DNA of 64,000 nt, from the NCBI RefSeq assembly GCF_021654855.1, contig NZ_AP024202.1, forward strand, positions 868,001 through 932,000. Direction: 5' to 3'. The DNA is from Thiomicrorhabdus immobilis (GTDB lineage: Bacteria > Pseudomonadota > Gammaproteobacteria > Thiomicrospirales > Thiomicrospiraceae). The notes under the pieces were generated by a model, which did no database searches, was not told where the DNA came from, and saw only the letters and a list, made by a program, of their open reading frames with translations. Position 1 is the stretch's first letter; the number at the start of each line of letters is the position of its first letter. This document shows, piece by piece, positions 15,250-25,030 of the stretch. Made by a program: the position numbers and the translations under genes.

Positions 15250-15278
15250 TTGACATCGCTATCAAAGCAGTATATAAA
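15250..15278 (+). promoter_or_regulatory. Sigma70-type promoter of fleQ
   Basis: TTGACA at 15250-15255, a 17-base spacer, and TATAAA at 15273-15278. Transcription would start near 15285, about 30 bases before the fleQ ATG. A housekeeping promoter suits the top regulator of the flagellar hierarchy. Confidence 0.8.
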
Positions 15279-15314
15279 AGTGACCTAGGTGTCATACAAT
15301 TAAACGGCGACTAG

Positions 15315-16424
15315 ATGTCTCAAGAAATTTTTGCTTCACTCGTTGGCAGTGGTCCAGCGATGCAACAGGTTAAAAAACTCATCCTTCAGGTAGCGCAAAC
15401 CGATGCGACTGTTCTGATTCTTGGCGAATCGGGTACGGGTAAAGAGGTGGTTGCACAAGCCTTGCACAATGTTTCGGATCGATCCAATAAGGCTTTTATT
15501 CCTATTAATTGCGGCGCTATTCCCGCAGAACTTTTAGAAAGTGAACTCTTTGGTCATGAAAAAGGGGCTTTTACCGGGGCGATTACCGCTCGTAAAGGCC
15601 GTTTTGAAATGGCTGAAAAAGGTTCCATTTTTCTGGATGAAATTGGCGATATGCCGCTGCCGATGCAGGTTAAGCTGTTACGCGTTTTACAAGAACGAAT
15701 TTACGAAAGAGTGGGCGGCAATAAAAGTTTTGAATGCGATGTTCGTGTTATTGCCGCTACACATAGAAATTTGGAAGATAGCATTGAAGCGGGGGATTTT
15801 CGTGAGGATCTTTTTTATCGCTTAAACGTCTTTCCGATTGAAATGCCCTCCTTACGGGAAAGACCCGAAGATATTGTTGAACTCCTTGAGTTTATGTTGA
15901 GCCGTATCCAGGCCAATGGTCGAAAAATCCCTACCTTCTCTGAAAAAGCTTTAATTGCTCTCCAAAACTATCCTTGGCCAGGTAATGTACGCGAGCTTGG
16001 TAACCTTTCAGAAAGACTTTCTATATTGTTTCCAGGCTTGCCAGTCGATTATGATGATCTACCTGCAAAATATCAGGTTGAATTGCCAGAAGATGCCCAG
16101 TTAATTGTTGCTCCAAAAGCTGAAGACTCGCAAGTGAGTAGTGTTGAGGTGTTGCAAAACACTACTGCAGAAAAGGATGAATTGGATGAGAAGTTAAGCA
16201 ATGCCAACTCTTCATCCAATGCGTTTGAATCATCAGATTTAGTGAATACGACGCCTAATTTGGACGAAGGTTTGGATTTGAAGTCTTATTTAGTGGAGAT
16301 GGAGGTTCAGCTGATTCAACGGGCTCTGTCACAAACTGATGGCAATGTATCTCAAGCTGCAAAATTATTACAAACGAATAGAACAACTTTGGTAGAAAAA
16401 ATTCGTAAGTATGATTTGTCATAA
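15315..16424 (+). CDS. fleQ: FleQ/FlrA-type sigma54 activator lacking the N-terminal domain
   Basis: This is the expected master activator of early flagellar genes, acting on sigma54 RNA polymerase. The 369-residue product starts almost directly with the AAA+ domain: Walker A GESGTGKE at 37-44, the sigma54-contact GAFTGA at 84-89, and [10 protein letters not shown] (Walker B). The C-terminal Fis-type helix-turn-helix contains [12 protein letters not shown], close to FleQ. The roughly 130-residue N-terminal domain of FleQ/FlrA is absent, and an in-frame TAG sits just before the ATG. The segment equivalent to the FleQ LFRS c-di-GMP motif reads IFAS, lacking the arginine. fleS and fleR follow. 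Confidence 0.88.
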   Translation: MSQEIFASLVGSGPAMQQVKKLILQVAQTDATVLILGESGTGKEVVAQALHNVSDRSNKAFIPINCGAIPAELLESELFGHEKGAFTGAITARKGRFEMAEKGSIFLDEIGDMPLPMQVKLLRVLQERIYERVGGNKSFECDVRVIAATHRNLEDSIEAGDFREDLFYRLNVFPIEMPSLRERPEDIVELLEFMLSRIQANGRKIPTFSEKALIALQNYPWPGNVRELGNLSERLSILFPGLPVDYDDLPAKYQVELPEDAQLIVAPKAEDSQVSSVEVLQNTTAEKDELDEKLSNANSSSNAFESSDLVNTTPNLDEGLDLKSYLVEMEVQLIQRALSQTDGNVSQAAKLLQTNRTTLVEKIRKYDLS

Positions 16425-16455
16425 CCACAATGTAATGAATGTTAGGTGAATTGAG

Positions 16456-17604
16456 TTGATTAATATTGAAGAGCAAAAGCGTTTGAATGAGTTGGAAGCG
16501 GCTTTTGATTTGTTTAATCAAACCTCAATGCAATTGACCTCGTCCTACGATGCTCTTCAGACTCAGGCCGCCCATCTTCAAAAACAACTTGCGGAAAGCG
16601 ATCAAGAAAAAAGACAAGTAGCGGATAAGTTGAGCCGCTTGTTGGATTTGTTGCCTGCTGGTGTGATTGTTTTAAATGAAAAAAATCAAATACTCGAAAT
16701 GAATCCAAGTGCGAAATCGATCTTAGGTGAAGATGCGATTGGGCGTGATTGGGATATTGTCATTATGAATGTCTTTCTGAATTCAAATGATGCTGGAGAA
16801 CTCATTACCCACGACGGTTTGGTTTTTCAACTATCGGAATCTCCTGCGGATAGTGATTTAAGTCGTATTCTATTGATTCAGGATGTGAGTGCGGCAAGGC
16901 AATTGCAAGAACATGTCAGTCGTCACCAACGATTGCATTCTATGGGTGAGATGGCAGCCTCTTTGGCTCACCAGATTAGAACGCCTTTGTCTTCTGCGTT
17001 GCTGTATGTTTCTCAAATGAACTCCGAACATTTGGATACGGATAAACGCGAAAAATTTGTAGGCAAGGCGTTGAATAGTTTGAATCACTTAGAGTCCTTG
17101 GTTAAAGATATGTTGCGCTATGCCAAAGGCGGTAAAGGTAGCGAAAAAGAGATTTTAATTGATTCTTTGATTGCTAACTTGGAACAAGCTGTTGATGCTC
17201 AAATCACACAGTCGAACAGTAAAATCCGTTTTAATGGATTCTTACCAGGCCTAGTCATTACCGGGGATCAAGATGCATTGATGACTGCATTGCAGAATTT
17301 AGTTGGAAATGCCATTGATGTGGTTGGCCAAGCGGCGCAAATAGAAGTCAGTGTGAATAAACTTTCCGATGAAAAAGTGGATTTGGTCATTAGTGACAAA
17401 GGGCCAGGCATCGAATCGGAAAAGTTAGAAAAAATTTTTGAACCTTTTTATACCAGTAGGGCAAAAGGGACGGGTTTGGGTTTGGCGGTTGTTAGAGCCA
17501 TTGCCGAAGCACATGGTGGTGAAGTTTGGGTTAAGTCAATAGTGGGTTATGGCACGCAGTTTGGGTTGCGTTTACCATTAACGTCTAGAAAGGAAACTGT
17601 ATGA
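16456..17604 (+). CDS. fleS: Flagellar sensor histidine kinase FleS/FlrB
   Basis: This soluble kinase would phosphorylate FleR to switch on mid-class flagellar genes. The 382-residue product has an N-terminal coiled coil (about residues 1-60), a PAS domain (about 65-150, with LLDLLPAGVIVLNEKN), a phospho-acceptor region with His172 in HQIRTPLSSAL, and an ATPase domain with ALQNLVGNAIDV, DKGPGIE and GTGLGLAVV. No membrane segment is visible. The start appears to be TTG at 16456, seven bases after AGGTG; no ATG fits better. It overlaps fleR by four bases. Confidence 0.9.
   Translation: MINIEEQKRLNELEAAFDLFNQTSMQLTSSYDALQTQAAHLQKQLAESDQEKRQVADKLSRLLDLLPAGVIVLNEKNQILEMNPSAKSILGEDAIGRDWDIVIMNVFLNSNDAGELITHDGLVFQLSESPADSDLSRILLIQDVSAARQLQEHVSRHQRLHSMGEMAASLAHQIRTPLSSALLYVSQMNSEHLDTDKREKFVGKALNSLNHLESLVKDMLRYAKGGKGSEKEILIDSLIANLEQAVDAQITQSNSKIRFNGFLPGLVITGDQDALMTALQNLVGNAIDVVGQAAQIEVSVNKLSDEKVDLVISDKGPGIESEKLEKIFEPFYTSRAKGTGLGLAVVRAIAEAHGGEVWVKSIVGYGTQFGLRLPLTSRKETV
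17243..17254. repeat. Near-copy of the palindrome in fleS (ACCAGGCCTAGT)
   Basis: Eleven of twelve bases match ACCAGGCCTGGT, in the Pro-Gly-Leu-Val frame. Confidence 0.45.
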
Positions 17605-19013
17605 GTATTGCCAAAATTTTGGTGGTTGAAGATGATTGTGAACTTCAAGAGGCATTGGTTGATACTTTAACGTTAAATGGCTTTGAAATTATCAGTGTAA
17701 GCAGTGCCGAGGAAGCTTTGCAGGCTTTAGATGACGAAATTGGCATGGTGTTTAGCGATATCCGCATGGATGGCATGGATGGTTATGCGCTTATGTTGCG
17801 AATCCGTGCAATCAAGCCTTACTTGCCGATTGTCTTGATGACCGCTTATGGCACCATTGAACAAGCGGTTGAGGCGATGAAAGCCGGTGCTGTGGACTAT
17901 ATCGTAAAACCCTTTGAAGCCAGTGTTTTGGTGGAAAAGGCTAAGGTTTATTTCAATCGTGATGCTTCCAGTGAGGATGACTTTATTGTTGCCGAGCCTG
18001 CTACACAACAGCTTAAGACGATGGCTAAAAAAGTCGCTCAAAGTGAAGCCAGCGTTTTAATTAGCGGGGAGAGTGGTACCGGTAAAGAGGTTTTAGCCCG
18101 CTATATTCACATGCAGTCTCCTCGTGCTAAACAGCCGTTTGTTGCGATTAACTGCGCAGCCATTCCAGAAAGCATGCTTGAAGCGATGCTGTTCGGTTAT
18201 GAGAAAGGGGCTTTTACTGGGGCTGCAAAAGCGATGCCTGGTAAGTTTGAGCAGGCGCAGCATGGGACGATTTTCTTGGATGAAATCGGTGAGATGAAAC
18301 CGGATTTACAAGCCAAGCTTTTACGTGTGCTCCAAGAAAAAGAGGTTGAGCGTATCGGAAGCTCCAAGGTGGTTGAGTTGGATGTGCGTGTCCTGAGTGC
18401 TTCAAATGTCGATATGAAAAAAGCGATTGGCGAGGGAACCTTTAGGGATGACCTGTTTTATCGTTTGAATGTCTTCCCAATGCATTTACCACCTTTGAGA
18501 AAGCGTCAAAGAGATATCGCGGCGATAGCGGAACGTTTAATTCAGAGGCATTGCGGTTCTACCCGAGTTCAGCCAATGATTTCCGCCCCGGCGATGAAAC
18601 GCCTTATTCAATATACCTGGCCTGGTAATATTCGCGAATTAGATAATGTGATTCAGCGAGCCTTGGTTATGATGTCTGGTGATACCATTCAAGAGCAAAA
18701 TATCTTATTGGACGAAGGGTTTGAATCCAATGTTGTGTTAAGTTCATCCTCCGATTCGGAGTCAGTCCAATCTGCTAAAAACGATATTGATGCCATTAAC
18801 GAGTCTGAAGTTGTAACGCTATCTTATGAAGACGACTTTACTCCCATGGAGTTACCAATGGATTTAAAAGCCCGAGAAACTCAGCTGATTTTAGAAACGC
18901 TTAGGCAGAATTCTGGGCATCGTCAAAAGACGGCAGAAGCGTTGAATATTAGTCCGCGAACTTTACGTTATAAGATTGCCAAACTTAAAGAACAAGGTGT
19001 TGATGTGCCATAA
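17601..19013 (+). CDS. fleR: Flagellar response regulator FleR/FlrC (sigma54 activator)
   Basis: The 470-residue NtrC-family regulator has a receiver domain (residues 1-120, phospho-acceptor Asp53 in FSDIRMDGMDG), an AAA+ domain (Walker A GESGTGKE from 156, GAFTGA at 203-208) and a C-terminal Fis-type DNA-binding helix (KTAEALNISPRTLRYKI). It is translationally coupled to fleS by an ATGA overlap. By analogy with Pseudomonas and Vibrio it should activate sigma54 promoters of basal body, hook and chemotaxis genes. The sites before fliE, cheA and the second MCP gene are natural targets; that link is inference. Confidence 0.92.
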   Translation: MSIAKILVVEDDCELQEALVDTLTLNGFEIISVSSAEEALQALDDEIGMVFSDIRMDGMDGYALMLRIRAIKPYLPIVLMTAYGTIEQAVEAMKAGAVDYIVKPFEASVLVEKAKVYFNRDASSEDDFIVAEPATQQLKTMAKKVAQSEASVLISGESGTGKEVLARYIHMQSPRAKQPFVAINCAAIPESMLEAMLFGYEKGAFTGAAKAMPGKFEQAQHGTIFLDEIGEMKPDLQAKLLRVLQEKEVERIGSSKVVELDVRVLSASNVDMKKAIGEGTFRDDLFYRLNVFPMHLPPLRKRQRDIAAIAERLIQRHCGSTRVQPMISAPAMKRLIQYTWPGNIRELDNVIQRALVMMSGDTIQEQNILLDEGFESNVVLSSSSDSESVQSAKNDIDAINESEVVTLSYEDDFTPMELPMDLKARETQLILETLRQNSGHRQKTAEALNISPRTLRYKIAKLKEQGVDVP

Positions 19014-19076
19014 AATCCCCGTTATCGGCCAATTGAATAATTAGTTTAGAGAATTGTTGGTTTTTTGACGGAAAAA

Positions 19077-19092
19077 TGGCATATCAATTGCT
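19077..19092 (+). promoter_or_regulatory. Sigma54 promoter before the fliE operon
   Basis: TGGCATATCAATTGCT has the -24 GG (19078-19079) and -12 GC (19090-19091) separated by exactly 10 bases. It lies about 90 bases before the fliE ATG. Confidence 0.82.
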
Positions 19093-19181
19093 GAAAGACG
19101 TTTAGAACTATGTGATAATGCATTGCATTCATAGAATTTAGTTGAAATAGCATACTGCCTTTTTTGGAGTTAACGATACAG

Positions 19182-19520
19182 ATGAACCCGATTGATACGC
19201 AAAGTTTAATGTTGCAAATGAGATCTCTAGCTGCGCAAGCTGAGTCCAAGTCCGTTGTGGATGCAACAGAAAGTGTGCAAGCAGGAGGCGATAAAGCGGC
19301 TAATTTTGCCGATTTATTGGCTGAGTCTGTGCAATCTGTTAACCATGAGCAGCACAAAGCTGGTGATATGAAAAAAGCCTTTGAACAAGGTGATTCGGAA
19401 ATGGAATTGTCTGAAGTTATGCTTCAGGTTCAGAAAGCAAGTTTGTCTTTTCAGGCCATGACCCAGGTAAGGAATAAACTCGTTGAAGCCTATAAAGATG
19501 TGATTAATATGCCTTTATAG
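19182..19520 (+). CDS. fliE: Hook-basal body protein FliE
   Basis: FliE joins the MS ring to the rod. The product of about 112 residues ends with the family pattern [19 protein letters not shown] followed by [20 protein letters not shown] choose ATG 19182 (MNPIDTQSL). A TTG at 19164 is in frame but overlaps the TGGAG ribosome-site-like bases at 19165-19169. It heads the long fli operon behind a sigma54 promoter. Confidence 0.92.
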   Translation: MNPIDTQSLMLQMRSLAAQAESKSVVDATESVQAGGDKAANFADLLAESVQSVNHEQHKAGDMKKAFEQGDSEMELSEVMLQVQKASLSFQAMTQVRNKLVEAYKDVINMPL

Positions 19521-19569
19521 TTAGCAGCTTGATTGTCTAACTAAAATTAAAAGATAAGAAGATTTCATA

Positions 19570-21261
19570 ATGGCTGAACAACAAGCTTCAATAGATAACA
19601 CACTGAATACCATGCCTCCTTCTGGTGTTGGGTCTACGCTGTTAAATAATCTCACTTCTTTATCGGTTGCCAAACAGGTTAGCTTGGTTGTCGCATTAGC
19701 TGCGTCACTGGCTTTGGTTGTTGGGATTGTACTCTGGTCACAAAATACTCCGTATACCTTGCTTTTCGGCAGCGTTGATGCCAAAGATATGAATGAAATC
19801 GTGCAAACATTAGAGCAGGATGGCGTTAAATATCAGATAGATCAGGCTAGCGGTGGGATTCTAGTTCCAACCGATAAGGTTCATTCATTACGTCTTAAAC
19901 TTGCCGCCGCAGGGTATCCCAAACAAGCCGCAACAGGCTATCAACTTTTAGATGCCGAACAAGGGTTCGGTATTTCTCAGTTTAAAGAAACCACCCGTTA
20001 TCATCGAGCATTAGAAGGTGAGCTGGCCAAGTCGGTATCCTCTATTAATGCGGTCAAGTCTGCAAGAGTTATGTTGGGGTTGCCTAAACGTTCGGTGTTT
20101 GTTCGTAAACAGCAACAACCTTCGGCATCGGTTGTTGTTAAGCTTTATCCTGGTAGAACCCTGAATGAAGAGCAAGTGAGTGCCATTGTCTACCTGGTCG
20201 CCTCTAGTATTCCCAATATGGATGTCAAGTTTGTTACGGTTGTTGACCAACATGGTAATTTATTAACCGGTTCTCATTCGAATACTGGCATGCTTAACAT
20301 GAGTATGAAGCAGCTTGATTATACTCGACAGGTTGAAGAGACGCTTTCCAATAGAATTATTAAGTTGCTGGCTCCTATTGTTGGTGGTGAAAATAAGGTT
20401 CGAGCTCAGGTTACAGCCGAACTCGACTTTACTCAGCAAGAGCAAACACGTGAAAACTATGAGCCTGATCCGGAAGCCGTGCGTTCTGAACAGGAAGTTA
20501 AAGAAATCAATCGTAATCAGGGACCAACAGGGATTCCTGGTGCTTTAACCAACCAACCCCCAAGAGCAGGCCTTGCTCCTGAAGAAGGCTATACGCCAGA
20601 AAACGATCCAAATCTTAAGAGCTCAAGTGAGAAGAAAACCAAAAACTATGAGCTGGATAGAACGGTTAGCCATATCAAAAATGCTGTTGGTAACATTCAT
20701 CGATTATCCGTTGCGGTTGTGTTGGATGATAAGACAAGTTTGGATGAAAATGGTGCGATTGTCCGTCAACCGTTGGGAGACGAAGAGTTGCTGCGTTATA
20801 GACGTTTGGTGAGTGATACCGTCGGTTTAGATGAAACAAGAGGCGATACTTTAAGTGTTGTAAACGCCTCATTTGTTGTTGCGCCAACCGAAGAGCTGGA
20901 AATGACACCTATTTGGCAAGAGTCGTGGTTCTGGAATTTGGTTAAACAGTTGTTAGCAGGCCTGGCGGTGTTGATTATCATCTTTGGTGTGATTCGACCG
21001 ATGTTAAGAGATCTCTCTAAGAAGGAAAAGACTTATTTGGAGTACCCGGATGATGTTCCTGAGGAAGAAGAAGAGTTAGAGAATGTCGATGAAATCTCTA
21101 AAGCTCTTGAACAAATGAATGAAGAGGTTGAGCAAACAGCAGCCGAATCTGAAGCGGAATCACAAGCTGAGCACGAGTTATTAGAGAAAGTACGAGCTAT
21201 TGTGGCTGCAGATCCAAAAGTTGCCGCCCATGTAATCAAACAGTGGATGTCTGGAGCTTAA
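19570..21261 (+). CDS. fliF: MS-ring protein FliF
   Basis: FliF forms the MS ring in the inner membrane, the base for C-ring and export gate assembly. The 563-residue product has two membrane segments, at about residues 38-57 and 458-477, enclosing the periplasmic ring-building motifs (VPTDKVHSLRLKLAAAGYP and a YscJ-like SARVMLGLPKRSVF). The C-terminus, acidic with DEISKALEQMNEEVEQ and a last helix, is the FliG-binding tail. It contains a GCAGGCCTGG repeat copy at 20956-20965. Confidence 0.96.
   Translation: MAEQQASIDNTLNTMPPSGVGSTLLNNLTSLSVAKQVSLVVALAASLALVVGIVLWSQNTPYTLLFGSVDAKDMNEIVQTLEQDGVKYQIDQASGGILVPTDKVHSLRLKLAAAGYPKQAATGYQLLDAEQGFGISQFKETTRYHRALEGELAKSVSSINAVKSARVMLGLPKRSVFVRKQQQPSASVVVKLYPGRTLNEEQVSAIVYLVASSIPNMDVKFVTVVDQHGNLLTGSHSNTGMLNMSMKQLDYTRQVEETLSNRIIKLLAPIVGGENKVRAQVTAELDFTQQEQTRENYEPDPEAVRSEQEVKEINRNQGPTGIPGALTNQPPRAGLAPEEGYTPENDPNLKSSSEKKTKNYELDRTVSHIKNAVGNIHRLSVAVVLDDKTSLDENGAIVRQPLGDEELLRYRRLVSDTVGLDETRGDTLSVVNASFVVAPTEELEMTPIWQESWFWNLVKQLLAGLAVLIIIFGVIRPMLRDLSKKEKTYLEYPDDVPEEEEELENVDEISKALEQMNEEVEQTAAESEAESQAEHELLEKVRAIVAADPKVAAHVIKQWMSGA
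20956..20965. repeat. Copy of the CAGGCCTGG motif in fliF
   Basis: GCAGGCCTGG is read in the Ala-Gly-Leu frame, within the second membrane segment of FliF. Confidence 0.5.
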
Positions 21262-21262
21262 T

Positions 21263-22285
21263 ATGCCTGAATCAGTGATTGAAGAAATAGGAAAACAAAA
21301 AGATATTTCCAAGCTTGATAAAGCGGCCATCTTATTACTTTCTTTAGGAAAAGACTCCGCAGCTAAAGTGCTTAAGCATTTAAATCCGAGAGAAGTGCAG
21401 CAAATCGGCTCAGCCATGACATCTGTAGAGAATGTTTCTCATGGTGATATTCACCATGTTATGAAATCTTTTTTAGATGAGATTGGTGAGGATGCGTTAG
21501 GTGTTGATCCAAGTGAATACGCTCAATCGTTAATGGCCGATGCTCTGGGCGATGGCGGTGGTCATCTTATGGATGCTGCCTTGCTTGGTGATCAGGTTAA
21601 GGGCTTGGAAGCTTTGAAGTGGCAGCATCCTTCAACGATTTCCAATATGCTTCGTAACGAACACCCTCAGGTTGTTGCAATCGTTTTATCTTATTTTGAT
21701 TCGGATCAGGCTGCAGAAGTGTTAAGAGGTATTCCAGAGCGTTTTCAGGCCGAGGTCATTTATCGTATTGCAACCTTAACGACCATCCAGCCACGAGCAC
21801 TGTTTGATTTGAATGATGTTCTTCAAAACGCTTCAAGTGATGGCGAGGGTGGTAAACTCGCTACCATTGGTGGTGAGAAACGCGCTGCAGAAATCTTGAA
21901 CTTAGTAGGTGGCGGTGTTGATTCTAGAATCCTGGACGATATTGCCATTGAGCATGAAGATGTCAGTAAAGCGATTCAGGACAAAATGTTTGTCTTTGAT
22001 GATATTGGTGGAATCGATGATAGAGGTATTCAGGCAATTGTGGCTGAAGTTCCAAGTGATCTATTGGTTGTGGCGCTTAAAGGTGCTGATACTGCGATTA
22101 AAGAGAAATTCCTATCCAACCTATCCAAACGACAAGCCGATATTATGCGCGATGATTTAGAAACCGGTGGTCCTGTTAAGCTTAGTGCGGTTGAAGATGC
22201 ACAGCGTACCATTATTCAAACCGTTCGCCGCTTAGCCGATGAAGAGAAGGTCATGATGCCTGGCGGTGGTGAGGAGTTCGTGTAA
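21263..22285 (+). CDS. fliG: Flagellar motor switch protein FliG
   Basis: FliG couples the stator to rotor torque and direction. The 340-residue product has FliG N-terminal (LDKAAILLLSLGKDSAAKVL), middle (EHPQVVAIVLSYFDSDQAAEVL) and C-terminal domains (MFVFDDIGGIDDRGIQAIV, then KEKFLSNLSKRQADIMRDD), the last carrying the charged torque helix. It starts one base after the fliF stop, so translation is coupled. Confidence 0.97.
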   Translation: MPESVIEEIGKQKDISKLDKAAILLLSLGKDSAAKVLKHLNPREVQQIGSAMTSVENVSHGDIHHVMKSFLDEIGEDALGVDPSEYAQSLMADALGDGGGHLMDAALLGDQVKGLEALKWQHPSTISNMLRNEHPQVVAIVLSYFDSDQAAEVLRGIPERFQAEVIYRIATLTTIQPRALFDLNDVLQNASSDGEGGKLATIGGEKRAAEILNLVGGGVDSRILDDIAIEHEDVSKAIQDKMFVFDDIGGIDDRGIQAIVAEVPSDLLVVALKGADTAIKEKFLSNLSKRQADIMRDDLETGGPVKLSAVEDAQRTIIQTVRRLADEEKVMMPGGGEEFV

Positions 22286-23071
22286 GTGGATGATCAGTCT
22301 CTTAACACGGAAAGTTCTTTCAAAGAGGAGCAGATTCCTGTAACCAAACTTGTACAATCCACGGATTTACAATCGCCTAATATTGAACCATGGAAATTAT
22401 CCAGTTTTGAAAAAGATGAGGTCGCAGAGACGACCAAGGTGTCTGCCGAAGTTTATGAAAAACTGCAGCGAGAGATCCAGCCTGAAATTCAGAAGCAAGC
22501 TGAATTGATAAAGAAAGACGCTTATGACTCTGCGTTCAAACAGGGGTATGACGAAGGTTTTCAAAAAGGGCTTGAAGAAGGCTCCAAGCAAGGAGAGCTA
22601 GAAGCTAAAGCTCAAGTAATGGAAACGATAGAGCCTAAAATAGAACAATTTGACGCTATTCTATCGGTTTTACATAAGCCTTTTGATTCTTTGGAGCAAA
22701 AGATTTATTCTGATTTAGTTGATTTCGCACTACATGTTGCCCAAACCGTCATTAAAAAAAATGTGCTTGAAGATAAAGATTGGATTTTAAACTCCGTGCA
22801 AGAGTCGGTTGAGCAGTTGCCAGAGTCATCAAGTGTCATTAATGTTTATCTACATCCTGATGATTTAGCTTTTTTACAAATTTCAAAACCTTCCATCTCC
22901 GAAAAATGGCAGCTACATGAAAGCCACAATGTCTATAAGGGCACTTGTTTGGTCAAGCAGGATTATTCAACTATATTGAATAGTTGGATCGCCCGTTTTG
23001 ACGATATTGTAGAGCAAACCTCTCAAGAGAAAATGGTTGAATCAGAAGACAGCACCAGCTCTAAATCTTAA
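22286..23071 (+). CDS. fliH: Flagellar export ATPase regulator FliH
   Basis: FliH is the stator-like negative regulator of the FliI ATPase in the export apparatus. The 261-residue product has an acidic N-terminus, a Gly-repeat helix (FKQGYDEGFQKGLEEGSKQGE, about residues 88-110) diagnostic of FliH, and a C-terminal domain with DLVDFALHVAQTVIKKNV. It starts with GTG immediately after the fliG stop, using GAGGAG inside fliG as ribosome site. Confidence 0.92.
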   Translation: MDDQSLNTESSFKEEQIPVTKLVQSTDLQSPNIEPWKLSSFEKDEVAETTKVSAEVYEKLQREIQPEIQKQAELIKKDAYDSAFKQGYDEGFQKGLEEGSKQGELEAKAQVMETIEPKIEQFDAILSVLHKPFDSLEQKIYSDLVDFALHVAQTVIKKNVLEDKDWILNSVQESVEQLPESSSVINVYLHPDDLAFLQISKPSISEKWQLHESHNVYKGTCLVKQDYSTILNSWIARFDDIVEQTSQEKMVESEDSTSSKS

Positions 23072-23130
23072 ATTCAAATTTTTAGTTTGATCTTGCGTCC
23101 AAGTATTTTTACCAAAAATAGAAGAAAACC

Positions 23131-24477
23131 ATGGAACTAACCAGTCGTTTAAACCGTAAGCTAAGCGAACGTTTGCAGCATTTGCAGGATGTGGCTATCA
23201 AGCCTCAGTCTTTAAAGGTTGCGGGACGTTTGGTGCGCATGGTTGGGATGACTTTAGAGGTTGTCGGTACTTTTGCGCCTATCGGTTCTCGCTGTCAGAT
23301 TATGCGCGGTGTTGATTTGCCTCCGATAGAAGCCGAAGTGGTGGGCTTTCACGATGGAAGGCTATTCTTAATGCCGATTGGTGATACCAATGGTTTGTCG
23401 CCCAATGCTGAAGTGTTACCGGTTGAAGGCGGTGTGAAAGTCGGTGTCGGGCAAGCGATGCTAGGTCGTGTAGTAAGTGGCACTGGAGAACCATTGGATG
23501 GTTTAGGTGCGATTGAAGTGACCGATTATGTTCCTTTGTCAGGTGAAAGAATCAATCCATTGAGTCGTCATCCGATTACGGAATCATTAGATGTTGGTAT
23601 TAAAGCAATCAATGGACTGTTAACTTTAGGAAAAGGGCAGCGTATTGGTTTGATGGCAGGAACAGGTGTTGGTAAGAGTGTGTTATTGGGTATGATGACA
23701 CGTTATACCGATGCCGATGTTGTGGTGGTTGGCTTGATTGGTGAGCGTGGTCGCGAGGTAAATGAGTTTGTTCGTCAAAACTTAGGTGAAGAAGGTTTGA
23801 AGCGTTCCGTGGTGGTGGCTACGCCAGCAGATGATCCACCGTTAATGAGAATGCATGGTGCCATGCTTGCAACAGCAATTGCCGAATATTTTAGAGAACA
23901 AGGTAAAAATGTATTACTGTTAATGGATTCTTTAACTCGTTTTGCCCAGGCGCAGCGTGAAATTGCTCTAGCGGTCGGTGAGCCTCCTGCGAGTAAAGGG
24001 TATCCGCCTTCGGTTTTTGCAAAGCTTCCTCAGTTGGTTGAGCGAGCCGGAAACGGTAAGTTGGGGGGCGGTTCAATCACCGCAATTTATACCGTATTGG
24101 CTGAAGGTGATGATCAGTCGGATCCTATTGTTGACTCTGCTCGAGGTGTGTTGGATGGGCATATTGTCCTCTCACGAGAGATTGCTGATAGCGGACGTTA
24201 TCCGGCTATCGATGTTGAGTCTTCCATTAGCCGTGTTATGGTTGAAATTGTTCCAGAAGAGCAATTGGTCATGGCTAGAAAATTTAAGAATTTGTACTCT
24301 ACCTATCAACAAAACCACGATTTAATCAGTGTAGGGGCTTATCGTAGAGGGGCCGATAAGGTTATTGACGAGTCTATTGCGAAACACCCAGTGTTGAATG
24401 AATTTTTATCCCAAGGTATTCATGAGCATTATTCGGTTGAACAATCTTTAGAAGCGCTAAAAAAAGCGTTAAGTTAA
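23131..24477 (+). CDS. fliI: Flagellum-specific ATP synthase FliI
   Basis: FliI is the F1-beta-like ATPase that energises substrate entry in flagellar type III export. The 448-residue product has Walker A AGTGVGKS at 176-183 and LLLMDSLTRFAQAQREIALA (Walker B region). It is followed by a conserved GEPPASKGYPPSVFAKL segment. Length and motifs are standard. Confidence 0.97.
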   Translation: MELTSRLNRKLSERLQHLQDVAIKPQSLKVAGRLVRMVGMTLEVVGTFAPIGSRCQIMRGVDLPPIEAEVVGFHDGRLFLMPIGDTNGLSPNAEVLPVEGGVKVGVGQAMLGRVVSGTGEPLDGLGAIEVTDYVPLSGERINPLSRHPITESLDVGIKAINGLLTLGKGQRIGLMAGTGVGKSVLLGMMTRYTDADVVVVGLIGERGREVNEFVRQNLGEEGLKRSVVVATPADDPPLMRMHGAMLATAIAEYFREQGKNVLLLMDSLTRFAQAQREIALAVGEPPASKGYPPSVFAKLPQLVERAGNGKLGGGSITAIYTVLAEGDDQSDPIVDSARGVLDGHIVLSREIADSGRYPAIDVESSISRVMVEIVPEEQLVMARKFKNLYSTYQQNHDLISVGAYRRGADKVIDESIAKHPVLNEFLSQGIHEHYSVEQSLEALKKALS

Positions 24478-24513
24478 AGTTGTATTTTTTGCGGTTGAAG
24501 AAAAGGTAAGCTT

Positions 24514-24963
24514 GTGGCAAGTCGACTACAAAGAATAAAAAAAATTATTGAGTTAGCCGAGGTTGAATTAGATCAAGCCGCGCAAACTTTTGCGCTTATG
24601 CAATCTAAATTGGCGGATGCTCAGTCACAATTAAGCTCGCTTGAGAGTTATCAAGCTGAATATGCTAAAAAACCGAGTTCGGTATCTCAAATATCTCCAA
24701 TTCAATTGCAGACCCATAATGCTTTTGCGGATAAGTTGGTTCAGGCCGTGTTCGCTCAAAGCAATCAGGTGGCAGAGTCCCATAAAATGGTTGAGTTAGC
24801 TCAACAAAACTGGATTGAAAAACGCTCCCGGGTTAAAGCGCTAGAGGCCTTGGCTAAACGCATACAGAATAATGATTCTATTAAACTTAACAAGCAAGAA
24901 CAACGAATGATGGACGAGTTAGCTTCTCAAAAATACCTTCAGGATACCAACGGTTTTATTTAA
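24514..24963 (+). CDS. fliJ: Flagellar export chaperone FliJ
   Basis: FliJ is a coiled-coil protein placed in the FliI ring, like the gamma subunit of F1. The 149-residue product is almost wholly helical and rich in Gln/Ala/Glu (LQRIKKIIELAEVELDQAAQ; the C-terminus includes NKQEQRMMDELA). It starts with GTG after AAGGTAAG. Position between fliI and fliK supports the call. Confidence 0.9.
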   Translation: MASRLQRIKKIIELAEVELDQAAQTFALMQSKLADAQSQLSSLESYQAEYAKKPSSVSQISPIQLQTHNAFADKLVQAVFAQSNQVAESHKMVELAQQNWIEKRSRVKALEALAKRIQNNDSIKLNKQEQRMMDELASQKYLQDTNGFI

Positions 24964-25030
24964 GTTTTATATCTAGGCATGCATATTGCTTTTCTTGAAT
25001 TACTGAATAATATAGAGACGAGAGTCAATT

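Noticed and set aside
18616-18625. CCTGGCCTGG in fleR, similar to the interspersed palindrome
   Set aside because: It encodes the conserved Trp-Pro-Gly of the sigma54-activator family, so protein constraint explains it. The same word at 36426 and 36954 in flhA differs from CCAGGCCTGG at the third base and was not counted.
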